From NCBI GenBank assembly GCA_021107335.1, contig JAIOSZ010000062.1, forward strand, positions 1 through 6,466: a DNA stretch of 6,466 nt, written 5' to 3'. The position numbers were made by a program, and so were the translations under genes. Shown here piece after piece: positions 1-6,331 of this stretch. Source of the stretch: Desulfuromonadaceae bacterium (GTDB lineage Bacteria > Desulfobacterota > Desulfuromonadia > Desulfuromonadales > Syntrophotaleaceae). How positions within the stretch are numbered: position 1 is the stretch's first letter; every line of letters starts with the position of its first letter. Under the pieces are notes generated by a model. It worked only from the letters and a program-made list of their open reading frames with translations. It searched no databases and was not told the origin of the DNA.

Positions 1-70
1 CATTGTAAATAAAATTGGCCGAGGATTCGCGAAATTTGTGGAGCCTGTAAAATGCTTTGCCGAAAAAGGT

Positions 71-99
71 TTGACTCCCCCGCGCCCCTCTCTTAAACT
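71..99 (+). promoter_or_regulatory. Candidate sigma70 promoter upstream of plsC
   Basis: TTGACT at 71-76 matches the -35 consensus at 5 of 6 positions. A spacer of exactly 17 bases separates it from TAAACT at 94-99, which matches the -10 consensus at 4 of 6. Transcription would start near 106, leaving a leader of roughly 27 bases before the plsC ATG at 133. It is the best-spaced hexamer pair I found in the upstream DNA and would drive plsC and rnj together. The C-rich spacer and the weak -10 keep confidence modest. Confidence 0.35.
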
Positions 100-132
100 G
101 GCGCCATTAATAGATTATGAAAGGATTTTCGG

Positions 133-840
133 ATGTTCCGCACTCTGTTTTTTCTGCTTACGTTTGTCCCTTGGACCCTGTTTATTATTCTTACAGGGGT
201 GCCTCTGTCGCTCTTCGGTGCCGACTATCTGCATGCCTATGCCCGTATTTGGGGCCGGGTCAGTTTGTGGTTGGCTGGCGTGCGGTTGACGGTCACCGGC
301 CGAGAACATCTGGTCAAGCACGGCCCGGTGGTATATATGGCCAACCATGTGAGCAACTTCGATATCCTGGCCCTGTTTGGCGGGGTGCCCGACCAATTCC
401 GCTGGATGGCTAAGATCGAATTATTTCGCATTCCTCTATTTGGTCTGGCTATGCGCCGGGCCGGCGCCATCCCCGTCGATCGCTCGAACCGTAGGAATAG
501 TGTCCTTAGTATGAGGGAGGCGGTGAAGCGCATCGCTGCTGGTACCTCGGTGATTATTTTCCCCGAGGGGACTCGCTCTCCCGATGGAACCCTACAAGCT
601 TTCAAAACCGGTAGCTTTACTCTGGCTTTGCAGACTCAGGTACCGGTGGTTCCTATAGCTATCATCGGTAGCGGTGAGGTGATGCCCAAGCATAGTCGCT
701 GGATACGCGGTGGACATATCCGTCTGGCGATCATGCCGCCGGTGGCCACAAGCGGTCGCGCGGTGGTCGAGCGGACCACCTTGATGGAAGAGGTACGGCA
801 GCCCATCGTCGAAGCTCTGCAGGAGGCCGGCCAGGCATGA
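133..840 (+). CDS. plsC: 1-acyl-sn-glycerol-3-phosphate acyltransferase (PlsC/LPLAT family)
   Basis: Probably transfers a fatty acyl group to lysophosphatidic acid, giving phosphatidic acid, the precursor of membrane phospholipids, at the inner face of the cytoplasmic membrane. The 235-residue length is normal for the family. A hydrophobic N-terminal segment (about 1-28) should anchor it. The acyltransferase blocks appear in order: NHVSNFD at 71-77, with the catalytic H72 and D77 of the HX4D motif; GAIPVDRS at 110-117; FPEGTRS at 142-148, the glycerophosphate-binding block; and VPVVP at 169-173. The ATG at 133 is preceded by AAGGA (121-125) with a 7-base gap. The stop overlaps the start of rnj (ATGA), so the two are likely co-transcribed and translationally coupled. 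Related acyltransferases acting on other lysolipids share these motifs, so exact substrate specificity is inferred. Confidence 0.9.
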   Translation: MFRTLFFLLTFVPWTLFIILTGVPLSLFGADYLHAYARIWGRVSLWLAGVRLTVTGREHLVKHGPVVYMANHVSNFDILALFGGVPDQFRWMAKIELFRIPLFGLAMRRAGAIPVDRSNRRNSVLSMREAVKRIAAGTSVIIFPEGTRSPDGTLQAFKTGSFTLALQTQVPVVPIAIIGSGEVMPKHSRWIRGGHIRLAIMPPVATSGRAVVERTTLMEEVRQPIVEALQEAGQA

Positions 841-2510
841 CCGAGTCCGCTATCGATACTCTGCGGCTACTGCCTTTGGGGGGGCTGGGTGAGATTGGCC
901 TCAACATGATGGCCCTGGAGTATCAAGGCGAACTGCTTCTTATCGACTGTGGGCTGATGTTTCCCGAAGCTTATATGCTCGGCATCGACCTGGTGATTCC
1001 CGATGTAACGGTGCTGGATGATCGCATCGGCGATATCCGTGGTCTGGTGCTGACTCATGGTCACGAGGATCATATCGGTGCGGTGCCTTTTTTGCTTCAA
1101 CGGTTGGGGAATCCTCCTATCTTCGCTACGGCCCTAACCCTTGGGCTGCTGGCCAATAAGCTGGAAGAACACGAGCTGAAGAGCAGCGCTTGTCTGCATC
1201 AGGTGCGGCCTCGGCAGCAGGTCAATTTGGGCCCTTTCGAAGTCGAGTTCTTCCGTGCCGCCCATTCCATTGTCGACGGCGTTGGCCTGGCAATTCGCAC
1301 CGAGGCCGGGTTGGTTGTGCATAGCGGCGATTTCAAGATCGATCAGACCCCGGTAGATAACCAGCCGACTGACTTGGCCCAGCTTGCCGCCTACGGTGAT
1401 GAAGGGGTGTTGTTATTGCTTTCCGATTCGACCAATGTCGAACGCAAAGGCTATACTCTGTCGGAGAGGGAAGTCGGTGAGGCTTTTGCCGAGATCTTGC
1501 CGAGCTGTGATGGTTTGGTCGTGGTGGCCACTTTCTCTTCCAATATCCACCGTGTCCAGCAAGTGATTAATGCGGCTGTGGCTTGTGGCCGCAAGGTTCT
1601 GGTCAATGGTCGCAGTATGGTGGCTAACGTTGTCGTTGCCAGTCAGCTTGGCTATTTGCAGATTCCTGCGGAGACTCTTATTGAGTTGCGAGAATTCCGC
1701 CACCTGCCTCGCAGCGAGGTGGTGGTCATCACCACTGGTAGCCAGGGTGAACCGCTGAGCGTGTTGTCGCGCATGGCGATGAACGATTACCGAAAGCTGC
1801 CATTGGAACCGGGCGATACGGTTATTCTGTCTTCCAGTTTCATCCCCGGTAATGAAAAGGCCATCAGCCGCCTGATCAATCTACTCTATCGGCGCGGCGC
1901 CGAGGTCTTTTATGAAAAGACCAGCGAAGTGCATGTCTCTGGTCACGCCAGTCAGGAAGAGCTTAAGCTGATGTTATCCCTGACCCGGCCACACTGTTTC
2001 GTGCCGATACATGGCGAATACCGTCATCTGGTCAAGCACGCCCAACTGGCTAAAAGTATGGGGGTGGCGTCCGAACGGGTGCAGGTGCTGGAGAATGGCC
2101 AACCCCTGCTGGTTTCCATCAACGGTCTGCGTTTGGAAGAGCGGGTGGCTACGGGCCGGGTCTTTATCGACGGCAAGGGGGTCGGTGACGTCGGTATGAT
2201 GGAGTTGCGGGACCGGCGCCATCTGGCCAACCACGGTCTGGTCATGGTGCTGCTCGGCATCAATCAGAATGACGGAACGCTTTTGCATGGTCCCGAACTG
2301 GTGACCCGTGGTTTCCTCGTTGAGGAAGAGCACGGAGAGTTCCTCGACCAGGCTCGTCAGGAGCTTTGCCAAATGTTAGAAGAACACAGCTCAGCAGTCC
2401 TGTCGGACTGGGAAGAGATGCAGGCTGAAGTGCGCAAGACCCTGCGCCGTTTTTTCAACCGTCATATCGATAGACGGCCGTTGATCTTGCCGGTGATCTT
2501 TGAACAATAA
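837..2510 (+). CDS. rnj: Ribonuclease J (metallo-beta-lactamase/beta-CASP RNase)
   Basis: Cytoplasmic zinc-dependent ribonuclease; the family has 5'-to-3' exonuclease and endonuclease activity and acts in mRNA decay and RNA maturation. The 557-residue length is typical. The metallo-beta-lactamase domain begins with LPLGGLGEIGLN (12-23) and carries the metal ligands H74, H76, D78 and H79 in THGHEDHIGA, H143 in AAHS, and D165 in HSGDFK. SDSTN lies at 196-200. The beta-CASP region holds HVSGHAS (366-372, with H370), and the last metal ligand is H392 in PIHGE. A C-terminal domain of about 100 residues follows, so the protein is complete. The ATG at 837 overlaps the plsC stop and has AGGAGG at 821-826, 10 bases upstream. 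All expected catalytic residues are present. RNase J is absent from E. coli, so its presence argues against an enterobacterial source. The stop codon abuts an inverted-repeat element. Confidence 0.96.
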   Translation: MTESAIDTLRLLPLGGLGEIGLNMMALEYQGELLLIDCGLMFPEAYMLGIDLVIPDVTVLDDRIGDIRGLVLTHGHEDHIGAVPFLLQRLGNPPIFATALTLGLLANKLEEHELKSSACLHQVRPRQQVNLGPFEVEFFRAAHSIVDGVGLAIRTEAGLVVHSGDFKIDQTPVDNQPTDLAQLAAYGDEGVLLLLSDSTNVERKGYTLSEREVGEAFAEILPSCDGLVVVATFSSNIHRVQQVINAAVACGRKVLVNGRSMVANVVVASQLGYLQIPAETLIELREFRHLPRSEVVVITTGSQGEPLSVLSRMAMNDYRKLPLEPGDTVILSSSFIPGNEKAISRLINLLYRRGAEVFYEKTSEVHVSGHASQEELKLMLSLTRPHCFVPIHGEYRHLVKHAQLAKSMGVASERVQVLENGQPLLVSINGLRLEERVATGRVFIDGKGVGDVGMMELRDRRHLANHGLVMVLLGINQNDGTLLHGPELVTRGFLVEEEHGEFLDQARQELCQMLEEHSSAVLSDWEEMQAEVRKTLRRFFNRHIDRRPLILPVIFEQ

Positions 2511-2637
2511 ATGGCGTCGCAAAAACTCACCAACTGCTACGTTGCTGCAATTGCTCTCGTCACTGCGGTGTACCAGGGTACGCCTCATTCCTCGACAATT
2601 GCGCGCCTTGCATTTGGCGCTTTTTGCTTGGCCATTT
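2509..2637. repeat. Imperfect inverted-repeat element in the rnj-uppP gap
   Basis: The ends form a 17-bp imperfect terminal inverted repeat: AAATGGCGTCGCAAAAA (2509-2525) against TTTTTGCTTGGCCATTT (2621-2637), 14 of 17 pairing. Inward, 2528-2537 pairs with 2610-2619 at 8 of 10 positions, GCAATTG (2547-2553) pairs perfectly with CAATTGC (2596-2602), and GGTGTACC (2567-2574) faces GGTACGCC (2577-2584) at the apex with one G-T wobble. The whole segment can therefore fold into one long interrupted hairpin. Its left end touches the rnj stop codon. It contains no transposase. It could be a non-autonomous (MITE-like) element, a REP-type dispersed repeat, or a structured 3' RNA region. I recall similar intergenic sequences in Geobacter/Pelobacter relatives, but copy number cannot be tested here. 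Confidence 0.7.
2603..2625 (+). terminator. Candidate Rho-independent terminator after rnj
   Basis: GCGCC (2603-2607) and GGCGC (2616-2620) form a 5-bp all-GC stem with an 8-base loop, followed at once by TTTTT (2621-2625). This is the layout of an intrinsic terminator for rnj transcripts. The stem is short, the loop is long and the T tract is only five bases, so termination may be partial. It lies inside the larger inverted-repeat element, and the alternative long fold would compete with it because 2610-2619 and 2621-2627 also pair with the left arm. Confidence 0.45.
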
Positions 2638-2656
2638 TAGTGAGTCAACAATCAAT

Positions 2657-2674
2657 TCCGCCGACTGTGGCGGA
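2657..2674 (+). promoter_or_regulatory. Small hairpin directly upstream of the uppP ribosome binding site
   Basis: TCCGCC (2657-2662) and GGCGGA (2669-2674) form a perfect 6-bp stem with a 6-base loop (GACTGT). No T tract follows, so it is not a standard terminator. It ends only two bases before AGGAG (2677-2681), where it could affect ribosome access to uppP or mark a processed 5' end. The structure is visible in the sequence; any regulatory role is inference. Confidence 0.35.
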
Positions 2675-2676
2675 CT

Positions 2677-2681
2677 AGGAG
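2677..2681 (+). promoter_or_regulatory. Ribosome binding site that fixes the GTG start of uppP
   Basis: AGGAG at 2677-2681 lies 9 bases before the GTG at 2691. That GTG gives the conserved short UppP N-terminus, with the E17 motif at its normal distance from the start. A second GTG at 2681 is out of frame, and I see no in-frame ATG nearby that would give a better start. Confidence 0.75.
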
Positions 2682-2690
2682 TGATTGTAA

Positions 2691-3482
2691 GTGAATCTAT
2701 TGGATGCTTTACTGCTCGGTCTGCTGCAGGGGGTGACGGAGTTCCTGCCCGTCTCTTCGTCCGGCCATTTGGCCATTGCCCAATATTTTCTCTCTGGGTT
2801 CAGCCAACCGGGGGTGCTTTTTGATGTGATGCTGCATGTGGCCACTATGGGCGCAGTGATCCTCTATTTTCGCCGTGAATGTCTATTGCTGGCCACCGCT
2901 CCTTTTCGCAGGGGTGACGAAGCTCTCCTTTACCGGCGCCTGTTGTGGCTGTTGGCACTGGGCAGTGTGCCAACAGCGATCATCGGCCTGCTGTTCAAGG
3001 ATTTTTTTGAAGGTCTGTTTCATAACCTGCCCTTGGTGTCACTCATGCTGCTGGTGACCGGCACCCTGTTGTTTCTGTCCGAACGCTTTCGGCGCGGAAC
3101 TCGCAAGGAAGATCAGTTGACCTGGAAGGATGCTCTGCTGGTCGGCACGGTACAGGGCGCGGCCATTATCCCTGGCATCTCCCGTTCGGGATCGACCATT
3201 GCCGCGCTGCTGCTCAGGGGGGTCGATGGTGAAACGGCGGCCCGTTTCTCTTTTCTGCTCGCTTTACCAGCCGTCTTTGGAGCCGCTCTGCTGTCCGTTG
3301 GCGATATGTCGGGAGTGGCCGCAACTGACCTGCCCGGCTATGTAGCCGGTATGCTGGCTGCTTTCGGGGCCGGATTGTTGTCCATCCACCTGCTGTTGGC
3401 CGTGGTGCGGCGCAAGCGCCTGTTTGCATTCGCCATTTACTGCTGGCTGGCCGGCGGACTCTTTTTGTTCCTTTCCCAATAA
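2691..3482 (+). CDS. uppP: Undecaprenyl-diphosphatase (UppP/BacA family)
   Basis: Integral membrane phosphatase that converts undecaprenyl diphosphate to undecaprenyl phosphate, recycling the lipid carrier used for peptidoglycan and other envelope polymers; higher dosage of this family gives bacitracin resistance. At 263 residues it is close to the usual length. The first conserved block, LLQGVTEFLPVSSSGHL (11-27), contains the glutamate-rich active-site motif (E17) and H26. The second block, PGISRSGST (161-169), contains the catalytic R165. The rest is strongly hydrophobic, with several membrane segments. The GTG start at 2691 is supported by AGGAG nine bases upstream and by the motif position. 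A terminator-like structure precedes the gene, so it may have its own promoter, but I found no convincing hexamer pair. It is followed after 33 bases by ftsK. Confidence 0.95.
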   Translation: MNLLDALLLGLLQGVTEFLPVSSSGHLAIAQYFLSGFSQPGVLFDVMLHVATMGAVILYFRRECLLLATAPFRRGDEALLYRRLLWLLALGSVPTAIIGLLFKDFFEGLFHNLPLVSLMLLVTGTLLFLSERFRRGTRKEDQLTWKDALLVGTVQGAAIIPGISRSGSTIAALLLRGVDGETAARFSFLLALPAVFGAALLSVGDMSGVAATDLPGYVAGMLAAFGAGLLSIHLLLAVVRRKRLFAFAIYCWLAGGLFLFLSQ

Positions 3483-3498
3483 GGGGGCCAGGCCCCCT
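3482..3498 (+). other. Perfect GC palindrome between uppP and ftsK
   Basis: AGGGGGCC (3482-3489) and GGCCCCCT (3491-3498) are perfect inverted repeats around a single A. Allowing for a real loop, this makes a very stable RNA hairpin of about 6-7 bp. It begins on the last base of the uppP stop codon and has no T tract, so it is unlikely to be a complete intrinsic terminator. It could protect the 3' end of uppP mRNA or lower read-through into ftsK. Confidence 0.5.
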
Positions 3499-3515
3499 GC
3501 AATAGAGGCACGGAT

Positions 3516-5801
3516 ATGACCGATCAAGCCCAACCGTTGCTGCGCGAACATCTCAAGAAGGAGATTCTCGGGGTCTTCTGGCTTGCTGTGGGCTTTTACC
3601 TGCTGCTGGCTCTGCTGTCCTTCAGCAATGCCGACCCCTCCTTCAATAATAATCTCCATCCCGGCACAATCGGTAACTTTGGTGGAACGGTTGGCGCCCA
3701 CTTGGCTGATCTCATGTACCAAGTTTTAGGCTTGCCGTCGCTGCTCTTTCCCTGCGGCTGCTTTCTGCTCGCCTGGCGGCTGCTTAAATTTCGTGATCTA
3801 CGCCTTCGCTGGTATCGGTGCGGTGCTTTTTTTGGTCTGGTACTGTCCATGGCTGGCCTTCTGGCTTTGCGCTTTCAGGCCCTAAATCTGTTCGGCGAAC
3901 AGATTAAAGAGGCTGGCGGTGCTATCGGTCGCCTGTTGGCTTCTCAGCTGAGCGGGCTTTTGAATGTGACCGGTGCGGCGATTTTCCTTACGGTCTGTCT
4001 GTTAGTATCACTGATGCTTGCGGCTCGCTTCTCCATGATGCTCTTTTTGGAAGGACTGTTGAGCCGCCTTGGCGGCTATCTAGACCGCCGCCGTGAACTG
4101 CGTAAGGTCCGTCGTGCAGATAAACGCAGCGCCGCTCAGCAAAGAACGGAAGCGGGGCCGATCATCGTCCCTAGCACGGTGCCGGCAGCGCCGAGCAAAG
4201 GGAAAAAAACAAAGAAAAATGCTAAGGAAGAAGCGCAACGTCAGCAGGAGGCCTTCGACTTTCTGGAGCCGAGCGGTACTTACCATATTCCCTCTCTGTC
4301 TTTGCTTGATCATGAAGATGAAGGCACCGCTCCCGTTGATCGCCAAGCGTTAACTATGAACGCCCGCATTCTGGAAAAGAAGCTCGCCGATTTTGGCGTG
4401 GTGGGCGAGGTGACTGAGGTGAAGCCGGGTCCGGTCGTGACCATGTACGAATTCTCGCCGGCGCCGGGGGTCAAGGTCAACAAAATCGCCGGTCTCTCCG
4501 ATGATCTGGCCATGGCCCTGCAGGCTATCGCCATCCGAATTGTGGCACCTATCCCCGGTCGTGGGGTGGTCGGCATCGAAATTCCCAATCATGACCGGCA
4601 GACCGTTTACCTCAAGGAAATATTAGCCTCCGACGAGTTCCAGAGCTCAGGCAGCCGTTTGCCCATGGCTTTGGGCCAGGATATCTTCGGTCGCACGGTG
4701 GTTTCCGACCTGGCCAAGATGCCTCACTTGCTGGTGGCTGGTTCCACCGGAAGCGGCAAGTCGGTGTCGATTAATACCATGATCCTGTCCTTGCTCTATC
4801 GAGCCTCCCCCGAAGATGTGCGGATCATCCTCATCGACCCGAAGATGCTCGAGTTGTCCATTTACGAGGGCATCCCCCATCTGCTATTGCCGGTGGTAAC
4901 TAATCCCAAAAAGGCCGCTTTGGCCCTGAACTGGGCGGTACGAGAGATGGAGCGGCGCTATCGGCTGATGGCCGACAAAGGGGTGCGCAACGTCGATGGC
5001 TACAATAAAAAACTGCACAAGGAACAACAGGAAGAAGAACAGCTACGGGCCAAGGGGCGGATGGTGGTCGAGGCGGTAGAAGAGGTCGATGAAGAACTGC
5101 CGCTGGTGGAAGCCAATCCTGAGGAAGAGTTGGAGCACGGCCATCTGTCACGCATCGTGGTCATTGTCGATGAGCTCGCCGACCTGATGATGGTCGCTGG
5201 CCGCGAACTCGAGGAATCCATCGCCCGCCTGGCTCAGATGGCTCGGGCTGCAGGTATTCACCTGGTTTTGGCTACCCAGCGACCGAGCGTCGATGTCATC
5301 ACCGGTCTGATAAAGGCCAACTTTCCGACCCGTATTGCGTTTAAGGTCTGCTCCCGTATCGACTCCCGCACCCTACTCGACATCATGGGCGCGGAAACCC
5401 TGCTTGGCATGGGGGATATGCTATTTCTGCCTCCCGGCACTGGGGCTCTGCAGCGGGTTCACGGCGCCTTTGTCTCCGAGCTAGAGGTGAAAAGGGTGGT
5501 CGACTTTTTGGAAAAGCAGGGTTCCCCCGAGTACGATCAGTCGATCCTCAAGGCGCCGCCTGCAAGCGAAGGTGGCGCGGATGGTGACGGTGATGATGAA
5601 TACGACGAGAAGTGGGACGAAGCTCTGGCCCTGGTGGCGGAAAGCCGTCAGGCTTCAATCTCCATGGTGCAGCGTCGGCTGCGGGTCGGCTACAACCGGG
5701 CAGCGCGAATGATAGAAAAGATGGAACAGGAAGGGCTCATCGGGCCGTCTGACGGTACCAGTCGTCCGCGGGAGGTCTTCATTAATCGCACGGAGCCGTA
5801 A
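3516..5801 (+). CDS. ftsK: DNA translocase FtsK
   Basis: Septal ATP-driven DNA pump that clears and aligns chromosome termini at division and, in the family, activates XerCD recombination at dif. The N-terminus holds four likely membrane segments (about 17-36, 68-90, 102-119, 150-178), then a basic stretch (191-204) and a short linker with a KKTKK cluster (228-237). The alpha/motor region starts near 256. Walker A is GSTGSGKS (409-416), Walker B ends at D552-E553 in VDELADLM, and ATQRPSVD lies at 586-593. A glutamate-rich insert (503-543) sits between the Walker motifs. An acidic linker leads to the C-terminal gamma winged helix (about 697-761) that reads KOPS-type polar sequences. At 761 residues it is far shorter than E. 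coli FtsK because the linker is short, as in SpoIIIE. The ATG at 3516 has AGAGG (3504-3508) 7 bases upstream. Confidence 0.96.
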   Translation: MTDQAQPLLREHLKKEILGVFWLAVGFYLLLALLSFSNADPSFNNNLHPGTIGNFGGTVGAHLADLMYQVLGLPSLLFPCGCFLLAWRLLKFRDLRLRWYRCGAFFGLVLSMAGLLALRFQALNLFGEQIKEAGGAIGRLLASQLSGLLNVTGAAIFLTVCLLVSLMLAARFSMMLFLEGLLSRLGGYLDRRRELRKVRRADKRSAAQQRTEAGPIIVPSTVPAAPSKGKKTKKNAKEEAQRQQEAFDFLEPSGTYHIPSLSLLDHEDEGTAPVDRQALTMNARILEKKLADFGVVGEVTEVKPGPVVTMYEFSPAPGVKVNKIAGLSDDLAMALQAIAIRIVAPIPGRGVVGIEIPNHDRQTVYLKEILASDEFQSSGSRLPMALGQDIFGRTVVSDLAKMPHLLVAGSTGSGKSVSINTMILSLLYRASPEDVRIILIDPKMLELSIYEGIPHLLLPVVTNPKKAALALNWAVREMERRYRLMADKGVRNVDGYNKKLHKEQQEEEQLRAKGRMVVEAVEEVDEELPLVEANPEEELEHGHLSRIVVIVDELADLMMVAGRELEESIARLAQMARAAGIHLVLATQRPSVDVITGLIKANFPTRIAFKVCSRIDSRTLLDIMGAETLLGMGDMLFLPPGTGALQRVHGAFVSELEVKRVVDFLEKQGSPEYDQSILKAPPASEGGADGDGDDEYDEKWDEALALVAESRQASISMVQRRLRVGYNRAARMIEKMEQEGLIGPSDGTSRPREVFINRTEP

Positions 5802-5810
5802 CGTTTTTTT
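5790..5810 (+). terminator. Weak terminator-like site at the end of ftsK
   Basis: ACGG and CCGT pair around a 2-base AG spacer over the last ftsK codons (about 5790-5799), and a run of seven Ts follows at 5804-5810. The T run is striking, but the stem is too short for a strong intrinsic terminator. At most it would partly uncouple nfeD from ftsK. Confidence 0.2.
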
Positions 5811-5844
5811 GCGCAAGGCGTCAGCTGGCTAAAAGGAGTCGATA

Positions 5845-6300
5845 ATGGATTTTTCCATGCAGTGGTGGCATTGGCTGGCCCTCGGTCTGTTGTTGGTCGG
5901 GGCCGAATTGATCCTGCCGTCATTTACTATCTTCTGGTTCGGACTCGGCGCCGGTCTTACCGGTTTGATTCTGCTGCTTTTCCCAGGGCTGACCCTGACC
6001 GCTCAATTGGCCTTGTTTGCCTTGCTCTCCGCGGGGTGTACACTCTTTTGGTTTCGTGTTCTTAAGCCGCGAATGGTGGATCGCAGCACCGCTGGCATGT
6101 CTCGTGAGGCGATCGTCGGTGAACTAGCCCTGGTGATCAAGGGTACAAGTTGTCCTCAGGATAAAGGGAGGGTGCGGTTTACCGTGCCGTTGTTGGGTAG
6201 CGACGAATGGCCCTGCATCTGTGCGGAATCGCTTCAGGCTGGCGACCAGGTGCGGGTGAGCGGCATCGAAGGTCATGTATTAACGGTAGAGAAGTTTTAA
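5845..6300 (+). CDS. Short NfeD-family membrane protein (YbbJ-like)
   Basis: Short-form NfeD protein of 151 residues, lacking the protease domain of long NfeD proteins. The N-terminal half is membrane: hydrophobic segments at about 9-25, 27-46 and 51-72, with the family-like stretch GAELILPSFTIFWFGLGA (19-36). After a basic patch (71-80), residues about 85-151 should form the soluble OB-fold beta domain (VGELALVIKG near its start, GDQVRVSGIEG near its end). NfeD proteins work with SPFH/stomatin partners encoded next to them, and such a gene starts 31 bases downstream, as in the E. coli ybbJ-qmcA pair. A role in membrane microdomain organisation or membrane protein quality control is inferred from the family. 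The ATG at 5845 has AAAGGAG (5832-5838) 6 bases upstream; a later in-frame ATG at 5857 is less well placed. Confidence 0.88.
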   Translation: MDFSMQWWHWLALGLLLVGAELILPSFTIFWFGLGAGLTGLILLLFPGLTLTAQLALFALLSAGCTLFWFRVLKPRMVDRSTAGMSREAIVGELALVIKGTSCPQDKGRVRFTVPLLGSDEWPCICAESLQAGDQVRVSGIEGHVLTVEKF

Positions 6301-6331
6301 GTCATCCTATTGCAAACGGGAGGTAGGGATT

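Noticed and set aside
38..289. Open frame starting with GTG and overlapping plsC in another frame
   Set aside because: It has no ribosome binding site or recognisable motif, and most of it lies over the real plsC gene.
2628..2656. Possible promoter for uppP (TTGGCC, 17 bases, ATCAAT; or TTGCTT, 17 bases, AACAAT)
   Set aside because: Each pair matches consensus at only 7 of 12 positions, which is expected by chance in an AT-rich gap.
3117..3122. TTGACC promoter-like hexamer inside uppP
   Set aside because: It lies inside a coding region and I saw no suitable -10 box at the right distance.
4080..4592. Several long open frames on the opposite strand and in another forward frame within ftsK
   Set aside because: The ftsK frame covers them with conserved motifs; the others are arginine-, serine- or proline-rich shadows typical of GC-rich coding DNA.
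5802..5824. Possible remnant of the intergenic repeat after ftsK (T run plus GCAAGGCG, matching the reverse complement of 2604-2611)
   Set aside because: Only an 8-base word is shared and the surrounding paired arms are missing, so chance is a sufficient explanation.
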